From Bradyrhizobium sp. LHD-71 (GTDB lineage Bacteria; Pseudomonadota; Alphaproteobacteria; Rhizobiales; Xanthobacteraceae): 64,000 nucleotides of DNA. The position numbers and the translations under genes were made by a program. The stretch covers positions 1 to 64,000 of the forward strand of contig NZ_JAVIFX010000037.1 of the NCBI RefSeq assembly GCF_031157255.1, in the 5' to 3' direction. Positions 8,026 through 16,382 of this stretch are shown here, piece after piece; within the stretch, counting starts at the first letter, position 1; the number at the start of each line of letters is the position of its first letter. Under the pieces are notes generated by a model. It saw nothing but the letters and a program-made list of their open reading frames with translations, was not told the DNA's origin and did not search any database.

Positions 8026-10506
8026 TCAATGCGGGTGGCGAAACTTGTCGACGATCTCGGCGAAGGCGCCTGCAAATGGATGGAACGTGAAGCTCACTCT
8101 GTGGTGTCCCGGCCGAAGCGCAACGGCGCGAAAGATGGCGTTGGCCTTCATGATGTCGCGCGGCTTGCCGTCCACCGTTGCCCGCCACCAGGGATGCCAG
8201 ACGTCGTTGAGAAGCAGCAGGCCGCCTGACGGCGCGTCGACGTCGACCTCGATCTTCGTATTCTCATAATGCACCAGACGTGCCGTGCCGGCCGCCGCAC
8301 CGGCCGCACTTGTGCGCGTCACCGCCGGCGCGCGTTTGAGCAGGACAGTACGGCGAGGATCGACATCGGCCGGCCAGCCGTTGGCGAGAAGCTGGTTGAA
8401 ATCCGCGATACGCCAGTCGGTGACCACCATCACGCGCGGTAGCGCGCCGGGATTCTCGTAGACATAGGCGTCCGGGGTGCGCGCGACGAGCGTGAGGTCG
8501 CCGGGCGCGAGCGACGGATCGACCTTCTCGACTGGAACGCCGATGGCGATGTAGCGCAGGCCGAACAGATCGGCGAAGACCGATCGATAGGACGGAAACA
8601 GCGGCGAGAAGCGGCGTTGGTCATAGTCCACGACTGTGTCGCCGACACGGGTGGCGTCGTAGAACCATTTGAGGCGCAGCGGATTGTGCCCAAATACATG
8701 GTCGCAGCCGTGAACCATGCACAGGTTTGGCCAATGATAGCCAATGCCGATCAGCTCGATGCGATCGCGCCGATCAGGCGCTGAAGCAACCGCAAGCTCA
8801 GACCTCAGGTGCGCCAGCGTGGCGTTGCTGGTGCCGTCATGCAGCGCATCGAACCTCCAGGGCGCCATGCCGGTCGACAAGTGCGGCGCATTGTTCCAGG
8901 CGAGGTCAGCGGCCGAAAACGAGGTCAGCAACAGTATACCCGCAAGCGGCGACAGACCGTTCAGCCGACGCGCGAGGACGAGCGCGGCGATCGCGCCGCC
9001 GGCGAAGGCGAGCGCGGTGACGACCGGTACGGTTACGAGCGCGACAGACACGACGGTGCGGGCCAGCCAGAACGCCGCAGCGACGAGCACAACCGGAATC
9101 GCCAGCTCGATTATCCGTTGCACTCTGCTAGGTTGCGGCACCGTGCCCTCGAGCCAGCGATGCACGAGATAGCCGGCAATGATGGCAAGCAATGCCCCGA
9201 TGACGAACGTCGCATCGGCAGGCCGCCGGTACAGCATCACGCCGGGCAACCATTCATACATCGCATGGAAGGCGGGCGTGTACCAGCCGAGCGCGTAGAG
9301 CAGGACGACGCCAGTGGAGATGGAGAAGAAGCGGATGTCACGCGACCAGGCGAGGCGGCGCACGATGCCGAACGAGATGATGACAACGAGCAGCAGCGAT
9401 CCTGCATAGACCAGGCCCATGTTCTGCGCGAGCGAGATGCTGGCACCACCCATCGTCGCCTTCCAGGACGATGTTGCCGGTCCCCAATAATCGATGGCCG
9501 GATCCATCGCACCGTAGAGATCGGCGAAGGCGAGGGTCAGGAGATGCGCGGGATGCAACGATCCCTCGCCGGCGATCATCCAGTCGATCTCGGGTCGGTT
9601 CGAACGCTCGGCGAACAGAGCCGTAAGCGTGACCGGAACAGCAACGACGAGGATGCCGGCCAGACAGCAGGCTGCAAGCGGCCTGAGGCTCGCGTGCATG
9701 CGCTCGCGCCAATCGTCACTCTCGATCCAGTGGTACGCGACGAAACCGACGAGGACATAGAGCGAGATTAGCGCAACCTGATCCCGCCCCACCGCGAGCA
9801 GGCCGCCGAACATGCCCGCCGCGAGGCCGGCGCGCCACGACGAGCGTTCGAGCGCGCGCGACAGCATCCACAACGTCAGCGCCAGATAGGCAAGGCTGAT
9901 GATCTGGCCAGTATGCTGCAGTCGTGAATTTGCCGAGCCGCCGAAGGCGAAGGCGAGTGCGGCGACAAGTGCACCGGCTGCGTGCCAGCCGCGATCTCGG
10001 AAATACAGAATGATGGCCACGCCGCCGAGGAACAGATGGACGAACGTCAGGCCGTCGATGGCACGGAACCCTGGTTTCGGATCGAAACAGGCGAACAGAA
10101 AATGCAGCGGTGAGAAGATCAGTGACTGCGGATCGGAGATCAGCGGCCAGCCCGCGAAGACGTTGGGTGTCCAGAACGGCGACTGACCGTTCGCGAGCGA
10201 CGTGGCGAGAAATTGCAGCGACGGCAGAAATTGCGACTTGGCGTCCCAGGGAATCGTCACGCGCCCCGACAGCCAGGGCCACGCCGGCAACAGAAAAGCG
10301 AGCGCGAACAGCGCGACAGTGAGGGCAAGCGGGAACTTGCCCGTCAAAACCACCGGTCTGCCAGTCCGCCCCAAAACGGGTGCCGCGGTGGCGGCGAGCC
10401 ACGGCGGCGCTTGCGAGGACGGCACGGCGGCGGACTTGTCGATCAACGACAGCGATCGCGCTTCGCCCGGCCTCCCGAGCGGCCCGTCCCCAGGGTCGAC
10501 TCCCAT
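8026..10506 (-). CDS. YfhO-family multi-pass membrane protein (GT-C-like)
   Basis: The product has 826 residues. After a 55-residue soluble start come about a dozen membrane helices (first near 56-75), with DAKSQFLPSLQFLATSLANGQSPFWTPNVFAGWPLISDPQ in the first large periplasmic loop, a pattern shared by YfhO and GT-C glycosyltransferases, including the early acidic residue. The last 200 residues are a soluble beta-rich domain ending with TVDGKPRDI and HRVSFTFHPF, as in YfhO. Bacterial YfhO proteins move sugars onto wall or lipid glycans, with a polyprenyl-linked donor. AAAGG lies 6 nt before the ATG. The gene stands alone, so its glycan target is unknown. Confidence 0.75.
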   Translation of the reverse strand: MGVDPGDGPLGRPGEARSLSLIDKSAAVPSSQAPPWLAATAAPVLGRTGRPVVLTGKFPLALTVALFALAFLLPAWPWLSGRVTIPWDAKSQFLPSLQFLATSLANGQSPFWTPNVFAGWPLISDPQSLIFSPLHFLFACFDPKPGFRAIDGLTFVHLFLGGVAIILYFRDRGWHAAGALVAALAFAFGGSANSRLQHTGQIISLAYLALTLWMLSRALERSSWRAGLAAGMFGGLLAVGRDQVALISLYVLVGFVAYHWIESDDWRERMHASLRPLAACCLAGILVVAVPVTLTALFAERSNRPEIDWMIAGEGSLHPAHLLTLAFADLYGAMDPAIDYWGPATSSWKATMGGASISLAQNMGLVYAGSLLLVVIISFGIVRRLAWSRDIRFFSISTGVVLLYALGWYTPAFHAMYEWLPGVMLYRRPADATFVIGALLAIIAGYLVHRWLEGTVPQPSRVQRIIELAIPVVLVAAAFWLARTVVSVALVTVPVVTALAFAGGAIAALVLARRLNGLSPLAGILLLTSFSAADLAWNNAPHLSTGMAPWRFDALHDGTSNATLAHLRSELAVASAPDRRDRIELIGIGYHWPNLCMVHGCDHVFGHNPLRLKWFYDATRVGDTVVDYDQRRFSPLFPSYRSVFADLFGLRYIAIGVPVEKVDPSLAPGDLTLVARTPDAYVYENPGALPRVMVVTDWRIADFNQLLANGWPADVDPRRTVLLKRAPAVTRTSAAGAAAGTARLVHYENTKIEVDVDAPSGGLLLLNDVWHPWWRATVDGKPRDIMKANAIFRAVALRPGHHRVSFTFHPFAGAFAEIVDKFRHPH

Positions 10507-10948
10507 CTATGGCCTTTTGTTTGACGGAGGTGGGGCCTGATCCAAGTCAAGATCCTGGTCTGGATCGCACGCGGGCTGCCGCAACCGGCGACGCTCCGTT
10601 TGCCACCTGCGTGCCCGTTTCACCTTTAAGGCGAAGAGCGCGCGCAGGCACCACAACCGCGGTTGCATTCGAGCTTACGGCGACAACCTCGCGACGGAGA
10701 GAGTACAGTGATACTGAGAAGGCCTTGGCAGACCTTCAGGACTCAGTAAAAGACTTGATATACGGAATTTCTGTGGCGCCGCGTGCCGACCGTACGTAGA
10801 TCGACGTCATGCAGCCTGCATCCTGTGAACAGACCGGAAACCGACGCGCCCCGCCGCCGAAGCGAGCGATCTTTCGGGCTTGGTGGGCAGAGGTGGCCCG
10901 GTCCGTGAGCGTTTAAGCAAGCGTTGGTCGAATTTCTGATCCACGACT
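10507..10948. other. Intergenic stretch, no gene seen apart from a repeat arm
   Basis: This 442-nt region lies downstream of a minus-strand kinase-like gene and upstream of the YfhO-like gene. The open frames are short and lack motifs. A solitary arm of the hairpin repeat occupies the right end. AT-rich sequence around 10750-10770 could hold the YfhO-gene promoter on the minus strand, but no clear -35/-10 pair stands out. Confidence 0.5.
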
Positions 10949-10952
10949 CTAG
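10929..10952. repeat. Solo arm of the AGTGTC-type hairpin repeat
   Basis: The sequence CGAATTTCTGATCCACGAC followed by TCTAG matches the right arm of the first hairpin at 5393-5421 without the 4-nt bulge. No complementary left arm is visible nearby, so it is probably a broken copy. Its CTAG end supplies the stop codon (10949-10951, minus strand) of the adjacent kinase-like gene. Confidence 0.7.
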
Positions 10953-11437
10953 GAAATCCGAAGGATTTCGTCGACCGTGGTATGGACCGGTCCGGTCGTG
11001 TCGATCTCGTCATCGGCCGCGTCTCGGAGCAGCGGCTCGATCTGCGCGATAAGCCTGCTTACTTTTCGCCGTTCCTCCTCGGTGCTGCCGTAACCATTGG
11101 ACGAACGTGCTTCGAGCCGCTTCATGATCGTTGCGATGGGGGCGGAGAGGAGAACGATCTTGTCGATGAAGGGAAATAGCCGCGCCATGTTTTCCGCGCA
11201 TCCGCTGACGAACAGCGTGCCCTGATCGTGCGAGGAGAGAAGTGCCCGGACCTGCTCCTCGCGCCAGACCCAATCCTTTCCCTTTTCCGGAGTGAGCGGA
11301 TCTGACGGATCGACGTCGATCCATTCGGACCATTCCGGCGTGTCCAGATCCACCGCCCGATGGCCTCTCGCTGCGAGCTCTCGCACCACGGCCGACTTCC
11401 CGGTGCCCGACATGCCGGTGATCAAAACACGCTTCAT
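10949..11437 (-). CDS. P-loop ATPase, shikimate/adenylate-kinase-like
   Basis: The product has 162 residues from the ATG at 11437, which follows GAGGAG by 7 nt. It opens with RVLITGMSGTGKSAVVREL, a Walker A loop in the nucleoside/shikimate kinase style. FVSGCAENMARLF and KIVLLSAPIATIMKRLEAR follow, the second resembling the LID-region arginines, and TTGPVHTTVDEIL ends the protein. Homologs of this compact type are annotated only as AAA family or broad P-loop kinases, and the phosphorylated substrate is not known. The stop codon lies in a repeat arm, but the length is near normal, so I do not call it truncated. Confidence 0.7.
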   Translation of the reverse strand: MKRVLITGMSGTGKSAVVRELAARGHRAVDLDTPEWSEWIDVDPSDPLTPEKGKDWVWREEQVRALLSSHDQGTLFVSGCAENMARLFPFIDKIVLLSAPIATIMKRLEARSSNGYGSTEEERRKVSRLIAQIEPLLRDAADDEIDTTGPVHTTVDEILRIS

Positions 11438-11566
11438 GCGGCGTCTCCTCGTCGGTGTCCCGGCTACCATCAGGTTTAAGCAGAAACGCGGCCATCGGTT
11501 CGCCTATTTGCGGATGGCGCAGCGAAGGTCTAGGCAAGGCAGCCACACGGATAGCAGGGTGCTCGT

Positions 11567-11992
11567 ATGAAGCGAAGCGGCGGGGCATTCGCGATCAAGG
11601 CCGAGGTGGGCGACCCGCGGACGAAGGTCTTCGCGTTCACGGCGCAAAAGACGATGTATGGCGGCAAGCACATCGCCGAGGGCGACACGGTGTTCGTGTT
11701 CGTAAGCGAGAACGAGGGCGGGCCGGGACTCATCGCGCGCGGTGTGGTCGTTCTCGCCGGACCTGTCGCGAAGAAGCGCGGCGTTGCCCGGCAAACGCCG
11801 CGCGTGAACGTTTCAATCAGACGCACCGCGCTCGCGAAGCGGCCGTTGGGACGACGTGAGCTCAAGCACCTCACCGAATGGACGGATGGCCAGCCTGGTA
11901 CCGAGCTCAATTTCAAGTTTTATCGCCAGGCCACGAACAAGATCGTCGGCATCTCGGATGAAGCGGCGGCATTCCTCAGCACGTTCTTCTAG
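11567..11992 (+). CDS. Conserved protein, possibly PUA/EVE-like fold
   Basis: The product has 141 residues and no signal peptide or membrane segment. The first half alternates short beta strands and glycine turns (AFAIKAEVGD, KVFAFTAQKTMYGG, IAEGDTVFVFVSENEGGPGLIARGVVV), as seen in PUA-like barrels (EVE, ASCH) that bind modified bases or RNA. The second half is basic and helical, ending DEAAAFLSTFF. The fold is a guess from pattern, not from a named motif. The stop codon merges with the start of an intergenic repeat at 11991. It diverges from the kinase-like gene. Confidence 0.5.
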   Translation: MKRSGGAFAIKAEVGDPRTKVFAFTAQKTMYGGKHIAEGDTVFVFVSENEGGPGLIARGVVVLAGPVAKKRGVARQTPRVNVSIRRTALAKRPLGRRELKHLTEWTDGQPGTELNFKFYRQATNKIVGISDEAAAFLSTFF

Positions 11993-12055
11993 AGCATTTT
12001 CCGGAAAAGTGGACACCGGTTTTCCGCAGAAAATGCGACCAAACAAACGAATCTA
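11991..12055. repeat. Intergenic palindromic repeat (GCATTTTC type)
   Basis: The sequence contains GCATTTTC and its complement GAAAATGC about 40 nt apart, with an inner GGAAAA/TTTTCC pair, followed by the tail CGACCAAACAAACGAATCTA. I recognise this as a repeat found in many copies between genes in Bradyrhizobium-related genomes. It lies between convergent genes and could act as a terminator. Confidence 0.75.
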
Positions 12056-12098
12056 GTGCCGATGGCGGCAATGCCGGCCGACACTTCGGGCGGCAGAG

Positions 12099-13232
12099 CT
12101 ATTTGTCTGGCCGCGGTCCAATGACGAGATCGTCACGGTGGATCATCTCGGCGCGGCCGCTGATGCCGAGGATGCTGAGGATAGCGCCCGACGAGCGGCC
12201 CTTGATCTTTTCGGCGTCCTCGGCGTCGTAGGCGACAAGCCCTCGGCCGACCTCGCGGGCATCTGGCCCGCGCACCACGACCGCATCGCCCCGGGCAAAT
12301 GACCCGTCCACGCGGATCACGCCGGCCGGCAGCAGGCTTTTGCCGGCGCGTAGCGCCGCAACAGCGCCGGCGTCGATGGTCAGAGTGCCGCGGGCCTCGA
12401 GCGTGCCGGCAATCCAGCGCTTGCGCGAGGTCACGGGATTCGCCGCCGTCATGAACCAGGTGCAGCGGCCGCCCTTGGCGATCGCGCGCAAGGGATGGTC
12501 GATCTTGCCCGACGCGATGATCATGTGTGCGCCGGCAGCGGTCGCGATCTTGCCCGCCTCGATCTTCGTGCGCATGCCGCCGCGCGACAGTTCGGACTCG
12601 GCTGCGCCCGCCATCGCTTCGATCTCGTTGGTGATCCGTTCGACGCGCGGGATCAGCTTGGCGTCGGGGTTCAGGTTTGGCGGCGCGTCATAGAGGCCGT
12701 CGATGTCGGATAAAAGGATCAGGAGATCGGCGCTGGTCATGCTGGCGACGCGCGCGCCGAGCCGATCATTGTCGCCGTAGCGGATCTCGCTGGTGGCGAT
12801 GGTGTCGTTCTCATTGATGACCGGCACTGCGCGCCAGTCGAGCAGCCGCGCGATGGTCGAGCGCGCATTGAGGTAGCGTCGCCGTTCCTCGGTGTCCTGC
12901 AGCGTCAGCAGGATTTGTCCCGTCTCGATGTCGTGCTGCCCGAGCACCTCGGACCAGATGCGCGCCAGCGCGATCTGCCCGACCGCGGCCGCGCCCTGGC
13001 TTTCCTCGAGTTTCAGCGCACCACGCGGCAGCTTCAGGCGGGCCCGACCAAGCGCAATTGCGCCGGATGAGACCACCAGCACGTCGCGCTTGTCGCGGTG
13101 CAGCTTGGCTATGTCTTCGGCGAGCGCCACCAGCCAGGATCGCCTGACACGCCCCGCCGCGGAATCGACCAGCAGCGACGAGCCGACCTTGATCACGATG
13201 CGCTTGAAATCAGTGAGATGAGGAGCAGGCAT
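12099..13232 (-). CDS. proB: Glutamate 5-kinase
   Basis: The product has 377 residues from the ATG at 13232, which gives the expected N-terminus before [15 protein letters not shown]. It phosphorylates glutamate to gamma-glutamyl phosphate, the first step of proline synthesis. The amino-acid kinase domain shows [38 protein letters not shown] and [13 protein letters not shown]. The C-terminal PUA domain (about 280-370) holds [22 protein letters not shown]. In related genomes obgE, proB and proA are neighbours. Here proB is 6.3 kb from obgE and no proA follows on the minus strand, so its transcription unit has been altered. A large palindrome lies 80 nt upstream. Confidence 0.95.
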   Translation of the reverse strand: MPAPHLTDFKRIVIKVGSSLLVDSAAGRVRRSWLVALAEDIAKLHRDKRDVLVVSSGAIALGRARLKLPRGALKLEESQGAAAVGQIALARIWSEVLGQHDIETGQILLTLQDTEERRRYLNARSTIARLLDWRAVPVINENDTIATSEIRYGDNDRLGARVASMTSADLLILLSDIDGLYDAPPNLNPDAKLIPRVERITNEIEAMAGAAESELSRGGMRTKIEAGKIATAAGAHMIIASGKIDHPLRAIAKGGRCTWFMTAANPVTSRKRWIAGTLEARGTLTIDAGAVAALRAGKSLLPAGVIRVDGSFARGDAVVVRGPDAREVGRGLVAYDAEDAEKIKGRSSGAILSILGISGRAEMIHRDDLVIGPRPDK

Positions 13233-13547
13233 GTCCAGAATTTGGCGAAAGCGAATGTCTCCGCGCCTGAACCTGATGAGCGGAGGTCGGAAAGCCGACG
13301 CTGCAAAATGCTCGGCGTCATCCCTGCCAAAACAGGGATCCATATTCCAGAGCGTCCCCAAGGCCAATCGCTGACGCTCTGGAATATGGGCCCCCGCTTT
13401 CGCGGGGACGCCGCCGGGTGGTTACGGCTAGACCAACTGAACTCATCGCACATGAGCGGCGCGGTGCTTATTCCCCTCTCACATGGCGGCTGCTTTGGCA
13501 ATCGGTCTGCCGGGCGGGCCGGCTCGTGCTCTGTCAGCCCGATGTGG
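13233..13547. other. Intergenic region upstream of proB holding a palindrome
   Basis: The 315-nt gap contains the structured repeat at 13316-13410 and otherwise nothing I can name. A proB promoter must lie here if the gene no longer reads from obgE. No clear -35/-10 pair is visible. Confidence 0.5.
13316..13410. repeat. Cloverleaf-like palindromic repeat
   Basis: A long-range stem pairs CCATATTCCAGAGCGTC on the left with GACGCTCTGGAATATGG on the right around a 16-nt loop. Each outer flank carries its own small hairpin: CCCTG...CAGGG on the left and CCCCGC...GCGGGG on the right. CGTC and GACG close the ends. This resembles the CGTCATCCCCGCGAAAGCGGGG family of repeats common in this bacterial group. 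Confidence 0.75.
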
Positions 13548-13940
13548 TCAAGGATTCCAGCCGCCGCTGCCGTAGGGGCGGGTGATGACTTCAAGCAGGT
13601 GTCCGTTCAGGTCCTCGAAATAGAAGCCGCGGCCGCCGTCATGGTGATTGATCTCACCGGCCTTCGTCTGGCCGGGATCGGCCCAGTAGTTCAGGCTGCG
13701 ATCGCGAACGCGGCCGAAGATGCTGTCGAATTCAGCGTCGCTGACCAGAAACGCATAGTGCTGCGATGCGAATTCGCCGTCGCTCTCCATGTAGTCGAGG
13801 TTCGCATCATTCTCGGTCGTGACCATGAAAAACGGCCCCCAGCGTTTTGGCGCCGGGAGGCCGAGCATCTCGGCCATGAACGTCGCTGACGCCTTGCTGT
13901 CACGGGCCTTCAGGATCGTGTGGTTGAAATGGATCGGCAT
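13548..13940 (-). CDS. VOC (glyoxalase/bleomycin-resistance) family protein
   Basis: The product has 130 residues from the ATG at 13940, after GGAGGA. It has the start of a VOC fold (HFNHTILKARDSKASATFMAEMLGLP), the metal-ligand His at HTIL, and a C-terminal RGFYFEDLNGHLLEVITRPYG with the metal-ligand glutamate. This DPDGHxLE-like end is typical of dioxygenase or glyoxalase relatives. Possible roles are metal-dependent isomerisation or ring cleavage. The substrate is not known. It diverges from the cyclase gene over a short gap. Confidence 0.85.
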   Translation of the reverse strand: MPIHFNHTILKARDSKASATFMAEMLGLPAPKRWGPFFMVTTENDANLDYMESDGEFASQHYAFLVSDAEFDSIFGRVRDRSLNYWADPGQTKAGEINHHDGGRGFYFEDLNGHLLEVITRPYGSGGWNP

Positions 13941-14108
13941 GCTCGTGTCCTCCGGCGGCCTCGCCACTGGCCGAAAACATTGGGATTAACCGATTGTTCC
14001 TCATCCTCCGGGCGCGGACCTGGCCTTGTCCATGGATTGTCCGGGGCGAGAACATGCGCGCCGGGCGTGGTAGGAATCGGCCAAGCGTCTTTCATGGAAG
14101 CATCGCCA

Positions 14109-15497
14109 ATGGGTCTGCCGACGAGAGCCATCAACCACGCGTCCTCCCGGGCGGTGCGGCCGGACCGGTCGCGGAGTCAGCGGGAAACCCTCGTTTATGC
14201 CGAGGCAGCGCTCGCCGAGGCGAAGCAGCAAGGTCTGCGGCTTGCCGTGCGCGCACGCTGGGTGGCGCTCGCGGTCATCGCCGTGGTCTCGCCGATCGTC
14301 AATCCGCACTGGGAGGTGCTTTATTACGAAATCGGTCTTGCCCTGTTCGCGCTGATCGGCTGGGCGCAGCTGCAGGTCGGCGAGGTCGGTCGGTCGCGTC
14401 GCGAGCTGTTCCTGATGTTCTGCGATCTGGCGTTGCTCACCTTCATGATCGTCGTGCCGAATCCATGGCGGGCGGTCGACTGGCCGGTCGCATCGCAGTT
14501 TCATTTCAGCAATTTCATCTTCTACTTCGTGCTGCTTGCCGGCGCGACGCTGGCCTATTCGTGGCGGACCGTGGTTGCGATGGGCGTATGGACTACCGGC
14601 CTGTTCTGCATCGGCCTGTTGTGGGCGTGGTTTCAGCCGGTCGATCCGGCGATGACCGAGCGTATCGGCACTGCAATCGGCGGCGATCAGCGGCTGCTGC
14701 GCCTCGTCGATCCGAGCTCGATGAACCTGCCGATGCGGCTCCAGGAGATCGTGGTCCTGCTGATCGTCGCAGCCACGCTGGCCTTGGCAGGGCGCCGATC
14801 GAATGATCTGCTGCTGAGTCATGCGGCGCTGGAGCGCGAGCGCACGAACTTGGCGCGTTATTTCTCCCCGACGGTCGTGAAGGAGCTGTCGAAGAACGAC
14901 GAACCGCTGAAGCAGGTGCGGACGCAGAAGGTCGCCGTGCTGTTCGTCGATATCGTCGGCTTCACCGCCTATGCGGATGGCAAGGATCCGGAGGAAGTGA
15001 TCCGCACGTTGCGCGAATTTCACGGCCTGATGGAGCATCAGGTGTTCCAGCATGCGGGCACGCTGGACAAGTATCTAGGCGATGGGCTGATGGCGACGTT
15101 CGGCACGCCGTTCTCCGGTGTCAGCGATGCATGGAATGCGCTGAAATGCGCGCAGGCGATGATCGCAACCGTCGCCGACTTCAATCGCGAGCGCGATCGC
15201 CAGGGGCAGCCGCCGATCCGCGCGGGTTTCGGGTTGCACTATGGGCCGGTCGTGCTCGGCGATATCGGCGCGCAGCGCCTGGAATTCGCGGTGATCGGCT
15301 CGACGGTGAACGCGGCGAGCCGCCTCGAGGCGCTGACGCGCGAACTCGGCTGCGTCCTGGTCGCAAGCGACGCGCTGATCGAACAGGTCCGCATCGAGAT
15401 CGGCGAGGCCGAAGCCGGCCTCGGCAAGCTCACCCGCCAACCCGCCCAGGCCATCCGCGGCATCGAGCTGCCGATGGGCATCTGGATCCAGGCGTAG
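14109..15497 (+). CDS. Membrane-bound class III adenylate/guanylate cyclase
   Basis: The product has 462 residues if started at the ATG at 14109, which has GGAAG 8 nt upstream. ATGs at 14094 and 13920 are alternatives. Residues about 50-240 form six membrane helices. The catalytic domain starts at KVAVLFVDIVGFTAYAD, with the two metal-binding aspartates (VDIVGF, KYLGDGLMATFG) present. IRAGFGLHYGPVVLGDIGAQRLEFAVIGSTVNAASRLE has the expected transition-state Asn/Arg (NAASR). The F-x-D-x-x-F start and the EFAVIG segment, where substrate selectivity would be set, suggest ATP, but this is not certain. The product cAMP would act as an intracellular signal. Confidence 0.85.
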   Translation: MGLPTRAINHASSRAVRPDRSRSQRETLVYAEAALAEAKQQGLRLAVRARWVALAVIAVVSPIVNPHWEVLYYEIGLALFALIGWAQLQVGEVGRSRRELFLMFCDLALLTFMIVVPNPWRAVDWPVASQFHFSNFIFYFVLLAGATLAYSWRTVVAMGVWTTGLFCIGLLWAWFQPVDPAMTERIGTAIGGDQRLLRLVDPSSMNLPMRLQEIVVLLIVAATLALAGRRSNDLLLSHAALERERTNLARYFSPTVVKELSKNDEPLKQVRTQKVAVLFVDIVGFTAYADGKDPEEVIRTLREFHGLMEHQVFQHAGTLDKYLGDGLMATFGTPFSGVSDAWNALKCAQAMIATVADFNRERDRQGQPPIRAGFGLHYGPVVLGDIGAQRLEFAVIGSTVNAASRLEALTRELGCVLVASDALIEQVRIEIGEAEAGLGKLTRQPAQAIRGIELPMGIWIQA

Positions 15498-15567
15498 AGA
15501 CACGTCGTTGCGACCTGGCTTCGCCCTTTGGGCTGCGCCAGGGCAAGGCCCAGCGACGAAGCACGCC

Positions 15568-15657
15568 GTCATTGCGAGGAGCGAAGCGACGCGGCAATCC
15601 AGTACAGCGGTTGCGTCAGGCTCAGCGCTGGATTGCTTCGCTGCGCTCGCAATGACG
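15568..15657. repeat. CGTCATTGCGAG-type palindromic repeat
   Basis: Arms 15568-15603 and 15626-15657 are inverted copies starting CGTCATTGCGAG and reaching GCAATCCAG, with a 22-nt centre. The left arm holds a small insert (GACGCG) relative to the right. The same family recurs in altered form at 43949-44073. Confidence 0.85.
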
Positions 15658-15826
15658 AGGGAAGCGATACGCACAGGATGCTCACAGGCAATTCGTTTTT
15701 TCCGAAATAATCATTGCCTTCATTCCTATCCGTAATACGATGGCCCCCGTCCCGCTCCAACGGAAGGGCGCGTCGCGGCCGTCTTATCGATGCGGAGCGG
15801 GATGCGGTGGCCGTTACGATGCCGGG

Positions 15827-15868
15827 CCATAGGCGAGCGAAGCGACGCCGTTCTTCGAACGGCTATGG
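15827..15868. repeat. 42-bp palindromic repeat, copy 1
   Basis: The unit begins CCATAGGCGAGCGAAGCGAC, continues GCCGTTCTTCGAACGGC (a 7-bp stem with TTC loop) and ends TATGG, so both ends also pair (CCATAG with CTATGG). Nearly identical copies lie at 44020-44059 and, on the other strand, within a coding gene at 51482-51522. Confidence 0.85.
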
Positions 15869-16218
15869 AAAGCGCCGGAGAAATCCGTGTGATGCCTGAG
15901 GTGACAAGACGCCGGTACGACGGGCGGACGGTCCAAGTGCATGTCCGGGCGACAGTTCGCACGAACCGGGCGAAGCCAGCGAAAGTGGCGAGGCCTGGGG
16001 GCATGCAGCAAGCCGTTAAAAGAACCATCGCGTGCGGAGCGCTGGCGTTGAGCCTCCTCCGTGGCATTTGTCTTTAGCCGTGTGCTTGCCAAAGGCACAC
16101 GGCGCCGCGGGCGCGGTGAAACGCCCTTGCGTTCCGCACAGCCCTTTCGGGCAAGGGAAGGCACAAGAGACCGGCAAGCCCCAGGCCGGACAAAGAACAG
16201 GGGCGACGATGCACGTCT

Positions 16219-16301
16219 GTAGCCCGGATGAGCGCAGCGATATCCGGGAGCTGACTCCGCGACACGTCTCACCCGGATGTCGCTTCGCTCATCCGGGCTA
16301 C
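16219..16301. repeat. GTAGCCCGGATGAGC-type palindromic repeat
   Basis: Arms 16219-16248 and 16272-16301 are inverted copies starting GTAGCCCGGATGAGCG and ending CCCGGATGTCGC/GCGATATCCGGG, around a 23-nt centre. This is a repeat family widespread in Proteobacteria of this type. Confidence 0.85.
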
Positions 16302-16382
16302 AGGTCGCAGGCTGTTTGACAATGTGAATAAGCTCGCTGTCCGGCTTGCCGCGCCGAAGCCCGTAAGGGCGAAGGCGGGCGC

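Larger units (their letters stand above)
15498..16382. other. 885-nt repeat-rich intergenic region, no supported gene
   Basis: Between the cyclase and the 2-hydroxyacid dehydrogenase lie three palindromic elements (15568-15657, 15827-15868, 16219-16301). The stretch at about 16080-16200, with the motif GTGAAACGCCCTTGCGTTCC, also looks like a repeat I have seen between genes in Bradyrhizobium relatives. The longest open frames (up to about 150 codons) read through these repeats and show no domain, so I do not call a gene. Confidence 0.6.

Noticed and set aside
8809-9771. 320-codon open frame antisense to the YfhO-like gene
   Set aside because: Composition (Arg, Asp, Gln rich, no hydrophobic core) is that of a shadow frame.
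12055-12092. CTAGTGCC...GACACT, a possible further copy of the AGTGTC hairpin near proB
   Set aside because: Only the ends resemble the family. Arms do not pair well inside, there is no 4-nt bulge or partner hairpin, so chance is likely.
14001-15053. 350-codon open frame antisense to the cyclase gene
   Set aside because: It is rich in Gln, Arg and His from reversed codons, has no motif, and overlaps a clear enzyme gene.
15814-16272. 152-codon open frame in the cyclase to dehydrogenase gap
   Set aside because: It reads across two palindromic repeats and a third repeat-like stretch. Similar frames appear wherever these repeats occur, and there is no domain.
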